From NCBI RefSeq assembly GCF_000003815.2, contig NC_049991.1:19213307-19277306 (forward strand): a stretch of DNA of 64,000 nt. Direction: 5' to 3'. Below the pieces are notes generated by a model, which saw only the letters and a list, made by a program, of their open reading frames with translations, was not told the DNA's origin and searched no databases. Position numbers and translations under genes: made by a program. This document shows, piece after piece, positions 10,101 to 22,100 of the stretch (the first letter of the stretch is position 1; each line of letters begins with the position of its first letter). The stretch comes from Branchiostoma floridae. Taxonomy: Eukaryota > Chordata > Leptocardii > Amphioxiformes > Branchiostomatidae.

Positions 10101-13100
10101 AGACCTACTCAAGAAAGCTTACCTACCCAGCAACCAGTTCCAGAGACACCAGAAGTGAGGACTTGGGAACAGCTGTGAAAGACCAAGTGCTATGGAGAGA
10201 TGTTGTGTATTGCCTTACTCCGCCCGCCAGGGACGAAAGATGATAATGATGATGAAAGTCTTGTCAAAACTTATGATAGCATTTAACTACTGGGTGAGGT
10301 ATGCAATACCAAACAAAGGCAGTCTGGTAGTGCCTACAAGGGTCTGAATGGACCAAAGAGATAGAATGATAATGTTAATACATCAGAAGAATACTACTCT
10401 ACACTAACACAATAACTCTATTAAGGATGTGATGCTTTTACCAGCATATTCAAATGTTTCGCTGAAAAAGTGGCAGACTACCAGACAAATGTACTAAGTA
10501 TCTGTCAAGGAAAGTGAACTGAAGCTACATGTAGAATATGATAGTTTCCAGGCTACTAAAAAAGACTGTCTCCAGCTTTCATTTCTTTTCTGTCCTACTC
10601 ATTGTTTGGGAACCCATGGTCTTTATTCTTTCTGTAAGATCTGTCATTTTAAGCTCAGTAAAATATGTTTTCATCAAATTATCATGAAGTTAAGATTTTT
10701 TGGACAAATGGATTGAAATTTTTGTCAATTCCAACAAGCAAATCTCCATAAAGGGACAGACAAATAGGTCCAGGCAGGCTCTTAGCCAGGCATACATCTT
10801 TTGGACACGATGCCCTAAGAATGATAAGAAATCAGGTGCACAAGTTGCCCTTACACAGAGGAGCAGATCCTCTGACAAACATAACATTCTGATTGACCAG
10901 GGATGTTATTAATAGTAGGTCACTTGCAATTGTGGTCACAGACAGTAATTCTGCCCCTCAGGATACCTTTAATGCACCATTTTAACTTAGGCCACACCAA
11001 TTTAATTTCTTGGTTCACGGATTCGCTCGCTCCTATTTTTTGGGAAAAAAAATAAAAATAAAAATTACCACTCAGCAAATTTTCACCATTAATGAAACCA
11101 TTCACCAACTTTCTGGTGTAGCAAATTGGCCTTTATATTATAAGCTCCTTAGAGTGTGGGTACAGGTGCTGTTACTGTACAAAAATAGTGTTTTTGTACT
11201 TTTTTCAAGCTGAAAACTTTTTTCTTTATGTTTTGGATTAGCCGTTACCTTTACCCCAACCATTTTACAATTTTTATTTTTATTTTTATTTCGCCCTCTC
11301 GCTCCATATTTTTTATGAAAAAATTCGTGAACCAAGAAATTAAATTGGTGTGGCCTTAGAATTCTCTAAAACTCTGCACCATGGAAGGTGGATGCCACCA
11401 GACCCCCCTACAATACTCACGCCTATCAACTGCCGCGACTCACCAAGAAATTTGGTCCCCCCATAATTCAATCCTAGCTAAGAGCCTGTCCTGTAGACAG
11501 CCCTGATATTACTGGCAAAAAAAACGAAGGCTGTACCTGGAATGTTGTAGTATGCCATTGACGAAGGATCGGGAAGATCAGTCAGAAGTGGCATGGACCC
11601 CGACCTTTTCACGTTCGCAGCTACCTTAAGTCTCTGGGCGTCTTCCCTGTGGTGATCTTCATTTGACATACACTTCATATAGACTCTACTTCTCTCACTA
11701 ACATGTGACGTTGGTGCGTTCATGTAGACGTGTCTGTCACTAGGCCGTTGCACGCTTGTTGCATGTGAGTTTTCGGTAGCTCCATTGTCTTTTTCCATAG
11801 GTACTATGCTGTAATACGGCATGTCGTGCTCCGTTGGTTTTCTGTCTATTGTTCTGTCTGGAACATTCTTGTATCTACGCTCTTCCTTTTGACGCTGCGC
11901 TCTCTTTTTGGGGAGGAGTGGCTTCTCTTGTGTCGCCAACCCGTTACATTTGTTACTGTTGGCGTCTCTTTGTGCAGCAGCAGCAGCATCTTTAAACTCA
12001 TCTGAGCAGGAGAGGAATCAAAACAAGGTCCAAATTTGTAACTACGAGGGGTGATCAGACCTCAACCTAACCAAGAAATAATCACAACTCAGATTTTCAA
12101 GCATAGATGGCAAGTATTAACTATTCAAAGTCTTTTATGAATGTGTACCAAAATTCAACTCATTGTGATTATTACTTTGCAGGCGACACCCAGTAATGGT
12201 AGGTACAGTGTAAGAGTTCAGTTCAGTGAGAGAAGGAAAGAGAGTAAGAGAGTGTAAGAGAGAACGAAGGAATAAAAACATGGACAATTGAGCTGCAACC
12301 TGAGGTGCGCAGGTATGACTATGAACTTGTGCTTCAGAATTTGAATTTTGGCTCCATATCACAAAAAACTACACATTGCATATCTTAAACACATTTCAGT
12401 AATGTGTTAAAAACTTAAACCTAAAACTTAAATCAGATCACCCTGAGTATATACCCCCACACAAGAGGTTATCAAACTGACAACATCTGATCCTGATCCA
12501 TCATGGAAACGTCCTAGAGGCCGCCCAAGAGGGAGATGGGAAGATCGGGTCTTCAACACACTCCAGGAGCTGGGGGTCCCCAGATCCGACTGGACTGTCC
12601 ACGCCCAGTGTAGAACAACGTGGCGAGAACTGTCCGAACTGTCTGTAGCCGCCACGCATCAACATATGATGCATGCAAACGATTGATTGATTGAGTATAT
12701 CAGCCTGGGTACCATCCAGATAGTAGTTCTCTCCAACATTTATTATACACTATATACAGTCACTTCTCTGCTGTTCTCTAATGTCTGGAACTGTGTAAAT
12801 TTTGGACAAGGGCGCTGATTGGTCCCTACACATCAGGGAATAAAGGAATGGGGTCAAGCACTCGCTCAAACAGGCCTTCCAACGCCGGACAAGCCCTCCG
12901 TCCGCTTGTGGGAGGGCCTGTTGTCACCGAACGAGCACTCTAGTCTAGAACTATTCCTTAAATTTAATTCGCTCATTAACTGACGTTACCACCAAAAGGT
13001 TTCAATGTGGAGGTCTCCAGGGTAGCAGAAATGAACATAGGAGCAAACTACTATCCGGATGGTACCCAGGCTATGAGCATAGCCAATTAAATGAGAAACA

Positions 13101-16100
13101 TACCAACAACAATGTTGGGTGGACAGGATGCTTTCAATGTGGAAGGAAGCCCCGGATCTGTACTTCTTGGCTTCATCGACTTGTCTTCTTGTGTGGGGGA
13201 GGGAGTCGTTGGCAATACTCGGCGCCCGTCACTCGTTTGGGACTCTGACCGGCGGTACGGAACAGGAGGGGGGCACCCTGTACTGGAAAGCCGCGAACTC
13301 GTCGTGTGCTCGTTGGCGGAAGACGCTACGTTGGGAGTAGAAGGCAGGGGTCTTTTTTCTGCTCGTACAGGCTTGTGGAAGCGTTTCGAATGAGGCCCGG
13401 AAGTGGGAAGACGCTGTGTTTGAGCCTGCTTCTGTGCTAACGGTGGGGAGGGGCATTTTCCCAAGGATGTTGGTGGGTTGGATCCGAGGCCTGCTTTTCT
13501 GAAGGGAGGGGAGAGCGCTCGATGCGTTGGGGACGGAGACCGGGAGGTTTTGGGGTGTGGGGAGAGTCTTGGTGATGGCTGAGTGGGGGTAGGTTGCAAT
13601 TGGGTGGGTGGGGATGCACCATGTGATGGTTGGGTGGGGGTAGGTTGGGTGCGTGGGGACACACCATGTGATAAGTGGGTGGGTGGACGTGGGTCGGTAG
13701 GAGGAGGAGGTATTGGCAGAGGCCGGGACTGGACACCATCGGACGACCCAGGCCTGGGACGCGTGGGAGGACCGAGACGAGACTGGAACATTCTCAACTT
13801 CGTCACCAACTCCAACCTGGCTCGCGGAGGCAGCTTCACGATATACACACCTGGACACAAACCAAAAAAAAGAGTTTTTTTTAAAGATTGTACATTAGTC
13901 TGACTGTCATTCAATTAAACTAGTAAGCACAAACAAAAACTGGCTCCTGATCATGATTTATATGATTACTATTTCCATTTACAATGTATGTCCTGATAGA
14001 TAACACAAGACAGTAACCAGCTGTTGTGTGTTGGTTCGAATAAAGCTCCTAAACGGGGAACATGCGGCTCCAGCGTCTTTTCTGAAGATGTGGCGTAAGT
14101 GTGAACGGTTGGCTTGAGGTCTCCTTCTCCACATATATCTACAAGACAGTAACCAATGCAGTCTAGGAAACCAGAGCCTAACATCTGCTTGGAATCTGAG
14201 TGAAGGCAAATTTTAGATAGTGCAAACAGGAATTAAAAGGAAGACAAATGTAAGACAAGGTTGCTGTTTGAGACAGTTGTATCTATATCTGTATCTATAT
14301 AGCCAATATAACCGCTCTTCGGCGTAACACACCAGCTTCTGCATCTGTATCTATATATTAGCTGGTATAACCAAGCTTCGGCATAACACACCAGCTTCTG
14401 TATCTGTATACGCCGGCATAACTGCCCTTCGGTGTTAAACACCAGCTTCTGTATCTGTATCTGAATAGCCGGTATAACCGTGCTTCGGCGTAACACACCA
14501 GCTTATATCTGTATCTATATATATAGCATAACACACCAGCTTCGCAGGCATGCAGCGCAGCAGCAGCTGGTTATATTACACCGAACAACCCGTCACACCT
14601 AACTTTTGCATCTATCTGCAAGCATTCTTTGGAACTATCCATTTTGTAGCTACAAAATTGCCTACAAACTTTCGAAAATCAACACAAGGACGAGCTTGAT
14701 AACTGTAATTAATTTTGCACGTTTATCTGCAAGCGTTCTTTAAATCTATCCATTTTGTAGCTACAAAATTGCCTTCAAACTTGAGAAAATCAACACTACC
14801 TCTCCTTTTTCCTGGCTATCAAAAAATCAACCCCACCTCTCCTTTTTCCCGGCTGTCCGATGATGAGCTTCAGGAAGAACTGTCCGTCCTCCTGGCTGAC
14901 GTTCTGGTATTCAGGGTCATCGACCTCTACCTGCGCGATGTCCCACAGCCCGTGGCTCTGGGCAGACTGCATGTTGGTCATGAGGGAGGTGAAGCTCAGT
15001 GAAGCCTCCGTCAGGTTGATGACGAACTCGTCTGGGAGGGACGGGTCGGGACTCTGCACGGACTGACACATCCAGCGTCCTCCTGTGATTAAAGTGGACA
15101 GAGTTATACCCTGGATAACTGTAATAAAGTTAGGTTGGATGTTGAAGCTCAGCGAAACCTACGTCAGGTTGATGTCGAACTCGTCTGGGAGGGACGGGTT
15201 GGGACTCTGCACGGACTGACACATCCACCGTCCTCCTGTGGTTAAAGGGACAGAGTTATACCCTGGATAACTGTAATAAATTTAGGTTGGATGTTGAAGC
15301 TCAGCGAAACCTACGTCAGGTTGATGTCGAACTCGTCTGGGAGGGACGGGTCGGGACTCTGCACGGACTGACACATCCACCGTCCCCCTGTGGTTAAAGG
15401 GACAGAGTTATACCCTGGATAACTGTAATAAATTTAGGTTGGATGTTGAAGCTCAGCGAAACCTACGTCAGGTTGATGTCGAACTCGTCTGGGAGGGACG
15501 GGTTGGGACTCTGCACGGACTGACACATCCACCGTCCTCCTGTGGTTAAAGGGACAGAGTTATACCCTGGATAACTGTAATAAATTTAGGTTGGATGTTG
15601 AAGCTCAGCGAAACCTACGTCAGGTTGATGTCGAACTCGTCTGGGAGGGACGGGTCGGGACTCTGCACGGACTGACACATCCACCGTCCCCCTGTGGTTA
15701 AAGGGACAGAGTTATACCCTGGATAACTGTAATAAATTTAGGTTGGATGTTGAAGCTCAGCGAAACCTACGTCAGGTTGATGTCGAACTCGTCTGGGAGG
15801 GACGGGTTGGGACTCTGCACGGCCTGACACATCCAGCGTCCCCCTGTGGTTAAAGGGGACAGAGTTATACCCTGGATAACTGTAATAAATTTAGGTTGGA
15901 TGTTGAAGCTCAGCGAAACCTACGTCAGGTTGATGTCGAACTCGTCTGGGAGGGACGGGTCGGGACTCTGCACGGACTGACACATCCAGCGTCCTCCTGT
16001 GGTTAAAGGGGACAGAGTTATACCCTGGATAACTGTAATAAATTTAGGTTGGATGTTGAAGCTCAGCGAAACCTACGTCAGGTTGATGACGAACTCGTCT

Positions 16101-19100
16101 GGGAGGGACGGGTCGGGACTCTGCACAGACTGACACATCCAGCGTCCTCCTGCGGTTAAAAGGGACAGAGTTATACCCTGGATAACTGTAATATATTTAG
16201 GATGGATGTTAGCCATCAAGGAGGTCAAGCTCAGCGAAACCTCCGTCAGGTTGATGACGAACTTGTCTGGGAGGGACGTCTGCAAACACTGACACATCCA
16301 CCGTCCCCCTGTGGTTAAAGGGGAGCAAATTGTACACAAGATAACTGTCATGAATTAAAGGCACAAGCGAAACAAAATTACATTTTTCAACCCTAGCTAC
16401 CATTCTATATACCTAAAGCTAGTTTACCTTTAGCCGTCGGATAACCTATATCGGTTGTTTACTGAATCAGAGCACTGTTCCAGGAATATCAAAGTCTTTC
16501 ACACTGTAATAGAATTTAAGGTATTGCATTTTAAAACCTTCGTCTGTCGACTTGATGTACCCTGTTTGTAAGAACAAAACGAATATAAGCTACGCACCGA
16601 TAAAAAAAGGTAAACTAGCGTTACATCTAAAGATGGTTTTACTAATCATATTGGTTGGCCTTTTAGATACGGCCTTGCCATCAATAGATCTGCAGTGGAT
16701 TACTTATTCCTGGACTTGAGCTGACCAGTCAAAAATTTGGGGAAGTCCAATTTTTGTGTTGGAAATTACAGATCAACTTGTTCCACTTCCAGAATAACTT
16801 CTAACACAGGTGAATTTTCAAGTTAACTGAGAGATCTGCCGATAGAAGTAAGGGATTTCCTTCTACATGTGTGTCAGGGCTCTAGCCAGCATCCGTTTTT
16901 CCGTCAATTGACGGAATTTGCTGCGTGTGACGGAAAATTTTTTAAACCAATCCGTCAACCTTGACGGACAAAAAATTCTTGGTGGAAACTACAGGTGGCT
17001 TGGGGACGCTGTCCACGGTCGGAAAGCCACACACTGTTTGTTTTGCTATTGTTATGATTGTTGACTTAGTGCGTCGGTGCCCTTTCGCATACGATAATCT
17101 CATTAAAAACACGTTTTTCAAGGTCTCAGTTCCGTCTTTCTAACTTGATTTTCGCGGTTTTCGCGACAATGGGAATTGGCTGACGGAAAAAAATTTCGAG
17201 CTGGCTAGAGCCCTGATTTATGTACACCAGAAAGGTACTCACGATCTCTCATGCGCCTCCTGACTTCTTTGTCCCATACCTCCACTCCGTTGTCCGGTCC
17301 CGACTTCCTGCCCCGCACTTCCTGGAACAGCAGGGTACAGCTGTCCAGCACCAGCGCCCAGTACCTGGACGATGAAACCAACTCAGGTGAAAATAGAATA
17401 CAACACGGTGTATTCCGTATCGCCCAAGGTATCAGCCCGACCGCTTTGGCCGTCGGGCGATCCGACCCGCGGGAGAAAACCCATGTTTTGATGCGAAATG
17501 CGACAGAAGTTGAACAAATTTGGTGCCCTCAAACAAAAAGTATGACAACAGCAATGTTCCAACGTCCGAATCAGGTATTCGAATTGCCAATTTGGTCAGC
17601 TAGAAACAGTTTGATTTAATCGAATGGAGCCTGTGTGATACGCCTTTCGAACCTGTGCGATATGGAAACGTACGGCCCAGAACACCCGTATCGAACGTTT
17701 TTGCGTCACAGGTAATTATTGACATAAAAATGAGTACCTACCAGGGCTAGAAATTCATTTTTGGGATGAGGTGCGCTGGTGCACCCAGCTTAAGAAATTG
17801 GGTGCACCAAAATTTTATTGGGTGCACCACTTAAAAGTAATAACCTAGTGATAAAACTTAGATACAAGGTATCAAATTCTTAAACAAGTACCATGATAGA
17901 CATTTTTATTATCTTTCTAACACATATATGAGAATATGATGTATACTAGACTAGTATACTTTGATATCTTTACATACACAACCTAAAAAAATATTTGGGT
18001 GCACCCTGTGCACCCTCAGAAAATAATTGGGTGCACAATTGTGGGTGCACCTAGGTGCACATGCACCCAGTATTTCGAGCCCTGCTAAGCTTCGGCTAGG
18101 GCCGTCCCTCGGATAGGACATTAAATGGAGGTCCCGTGTATGAGGAGAGCCACACCCCACACACGTTAAAGAACCTGCCACACTTATCAAAAAGAGTAGG
18201 GGACCTTCCCGGTGTGAGTGGATCAAACCATTCTGGCCAAATTGGGGTAGGGAATTTCCCAAGCAGCCCTCGTAACCCCTGCTTTACCTGCATCACACAT
18301 ATTTTACCTGCACCCTCTTAATTTAGGAACCACTGCTATTTTTTCTTTTATACTTGATAGGTGGCAACATTCAATGCAGCTAATAAAATCCACATATACC
18401 TACATCATATGTAATTTAGACATAAAACCCAGTACATGAACCAGTGCAGGTTAGGTACAGGTTACACCAGAAATTCCTGCACAGCTCCAATTTTACCTGC
18501 ACTAATTACCTGCATATGCAGGTGGTATTTCGAGCCTTGGTTCAATAAAACAAACGTCGGTACCGGGTACAGACCTCCAATGGCTGCCAGGCACCTGTTG
18601 CATGCATAAGATGTAGGAAAAAGGATGTCAAATGTCACCTACCTAAGGTTTAGTTGGTGAAAATCTCACATTGGCAGGCAAGTCTGACTTCTAAAGAGTG
18701 CATATGGCGATTTTGAAAACATTCGGTTCGGCGCAATGCGCCCCCACAAACAGAATAAGAAACGCTGGTGACCTTTGACCACCCTGATAACACCCAAACT
18801 ATACATACTCTAGACTGTCTAAAACACTCCAAACATGGTAGAAAGCCTATTTTTCTCACGAAATAAAATAGCCAGATCCCCTACCTATAATTTCCGACCC
18901 CAAAATGCCAACATTTCCCAACAAAAAGGCTTCTTACACTTACTTTTGCAAGCCATCTTCAATGGCATCAAAATGCTAATTCTGCGCATGTCTGTAATGG
19001 TGACCTTTCACTTACCTCTCTTCGGCGTCGTTCACCCGCTTGTTCAGCACTCCGCACTCCGAGCCGCAGAACGTGTCACGCTCCAGACAGAACAACCGCC

Positions 19101-22100
19101 AGGGCACCCGCGGGACCTTGTCGTAATACAGGCACAACCGGTAGACTGGCCAGGGAGGGAAAACGGAATATTAGTTCATGCAGCTCTCTACTGTTTCCTC
19201 CCTCTCCGTTTAATGAATGAAGAAGATCTTAAATTTGTTGTACGTTTCAGCTCTCACAAGCTAAGTATAGGTCAGAACGATAAAGTTCTGAGTGCAATGT
19301 AGTTCCGAATAGTCTGAGTACAAGTACGAGTTCTCGTTACGTAAGAGCAAGTTATCTTACTACATGCAACTACAAAGTGTAATGTACAAATGTATGTTAG
19401 TATGTGACTTTGTACAGATTCGACTTCTTCTTATTCCTGTGTCGTAGTACAGGCACAACCGGTAGACTGGCCAGGGAGGGAAAGGGAATTTTAGTTGATC
19501 ATGATGAAGAGGTAAACTCTAAAGTCACACATAAGGGTTCTAGGAAGGATTTATCTATCTATTTATTCATTCAAAATGCAATGGTATTTTAATGTAATGT
19601 TAATTTAAGGCCACACCAATTTAATTTCTTGGTTCACGGATTTTTTCATAAAAAATATGGAGCGAGAGGGCGAAATAAAAATGGTAAAATGGTCGGGATA
19701 AAGGTAACGGCTAATCCAAAACATAAAGAAAAAAAGTTTTCAGCTTGAAAAAAGTACAAAAACACTATTTTTGTACAGTAACAGCACATGTACCCACGCT
19801 TTAAGGAGCTTATAATATAAAGGCCAATTTGCTACACCAGAAAATTGGTGAATGGTTTCATTAATGGTGAAAATTTGCTGAGTGGTAATTTTTATTTTTA
19901 TTTTTTTTCTCAAAAAATAGGAGCGAGCGAATCCGTGAACCAAGAAATTAAATCGGTGTGGCCTAATGGCAAGGAAACAAACAACCAATTAGGGAAAATT
20001 GTGAGGAAGGGGGGTACTGGCCCTTCCAAGGTTAGATTTTGAAAATGTAGAGTAAAAGATGGCATGATAAGGGTTGACAGGATAAGGGGACTTACTGTTA
20101 GTAACTCTTATTAACATCACGTGTAATTTGAAGGACTTTTTGTCAGTTTTGAGCGGCATATCATCATTTATTCAGTGTACAAAATACTTTTCTGGGCTGG
20201 GTTGCACGGCGTGCAACCTGGGGCAAAAACTAGGTTGCACAACTGAATTTCAAGTTGCACAATTCACTAATTTCTGGGGAAAAAGGTACAATACATAACC
20301 TTTTACTATCATGTTACTTATAAGCATCTTTGTTTCAAACTAAAAATCAAGTACATTGACAACAAAATCAAGTTCTGAGGCTCAAAATCTAAGTTGCACC
20401 CTGTGCAACCTGAGTTTAGAAGTAAGTTGCACCAAGCAAAAAGTGGTTGCAATGTGCAAGTGTGCAAGTGGGTATTTTGCACGCTGTTATTATACTTGAT
20501 TAGACATTTTTCAACAAGTAAATGATAGCAAAGTACCATGTACTAGTAAAAAGTTCTTAAACTACAGAACTCTGGTAGCTTTCTATATGAACATGACTGC
20601 TAAAGAAGTAACTGAATACTGTCGCTTTACCGTGCTCCTGTGGAGTGGTGGACAGCTCAACCCAGTACTGAAAAGTACAAAAAAATTAGTTAGGACAGTT
20701 TAAGATAAATGTTAGAAAAAGCACAAACCTCTGATCCTCTTCTTCTTTGATCAAACTTAAACTCAAAGCACAATGCTAGGCCCTGCTAATTAGTATTTTG
20801 GCTGTTGGAATTTAAAATCAAAAGAAAAAAGGCTGAATTGGAACATCAAGCTAAAAACAGATTCTGATAGGGAAGTGTTGAAAAAATTTCTTTAAGATCT
20901 GATAATTTGAGAAACTTTTATCATTTTATGAATCTTTAGAGTTTACGTTGTCCCTTCAAGTTAACTGATTACCAAGGGAGCCCTTATAATCAAGATATTA
21001 ACGAAATATACATTTTAGGTAAACATCATAGGAGTAAATAAAACAGAAATCAAAACAATAACAAATGAATCCAAAATCAATAAACGTTCAACGGTCTTTT
21101 AGGGTCAACACTGCTAATTTAAGTTATTCTGTTTAGTCTGTAAATAGATACAACTGTTACTACTAGTACGTATACCGGTGTACTCGACAAGTCAAAAGCC
21201 ATGTTACAAAGGAATGTCTTAATCTACTGTTCGTTTCAACTGCTCGTCCCGCATCAGTGAAAGATAAAGGTCATATTTACATAGGAGTATAAACAGACAA
21301 ACCGGATGGTGAGGAGAATGCAAAGAATGTACCCCCAGGGTGCTCAATTTAGCTGTACTGTTTGATACACAAGTTTATAACTGCATGTGTGTAACAATAA
21401 AAGTCTCTTTTCTATTAAAAAAAGGTACTCTCACTGGTCAGACTTTGAACCAGGATGTTTTTCCTGGCTCTAATTGTGTCTAAGTGAACCAGCAAGGCAA
21501 ACATACAGTACATGTACATGTATGTTAACAGATGTGTGACGCTGAATCTTTCTTTTACAATGATCGTAAAAGGGAAGCACATCTAGTTTTCTAAATTCTA
21601 CTGGCTCACTGCAGTCAGCCTTGTCAGAAACTTTTAAAGTAGTAGGCTAATATCTGAAAGTAGCAGGCAAGCCGCTTTGCGGCTTGCAGCGAGCCACAAA
21701 GTGGCGAGCGGGGGGTAGGTACGGGAGGGGGGTTGCCCCCCTCCTGTTGGGGGGGTTTGGGGGGCCTCCCCCAGGAAAAATTTGTAAATTTAGACCCCTA
21801 AACATGGTTTTTGGTGTATTCTGGGCAACTTTTCTTGTCAGCTTATATCTTGGAATTAACCTCTACCATTTTGTGAAAGAATCCATCCACAATCAGGCAT
21901 GTTGTGTTTCTAGTTATAGTCCAGAAAATAGTCACAGGCACACAGAGCTAGGCCCATGCACTCAAAGGTCCAGATATTAGAACTCCGCCTCCTTGGAGGT
22001 GTGGTGGCAGTGTCTGCTGCAAGCTCAGATAATGTAAACAACAGAGAAAACCTAATACACATGTGGGACATTCGTCAAAATGACAGTTTTCAGATCCCCG

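Noticed and set aside
13091-13903. Plus-strand frames of about 100 codons opposite adaptor exon 6
   Set aside because: Shadows of the G/C-rich proline-coding exon on the minus strand.
16073-16351. 92-codon frame joining two exon-5-like copies as a real exon
   Set aside because: It reads through intron-like sequence between units; only the copy at 15082-14837 has both borders and fits the downstream phase.
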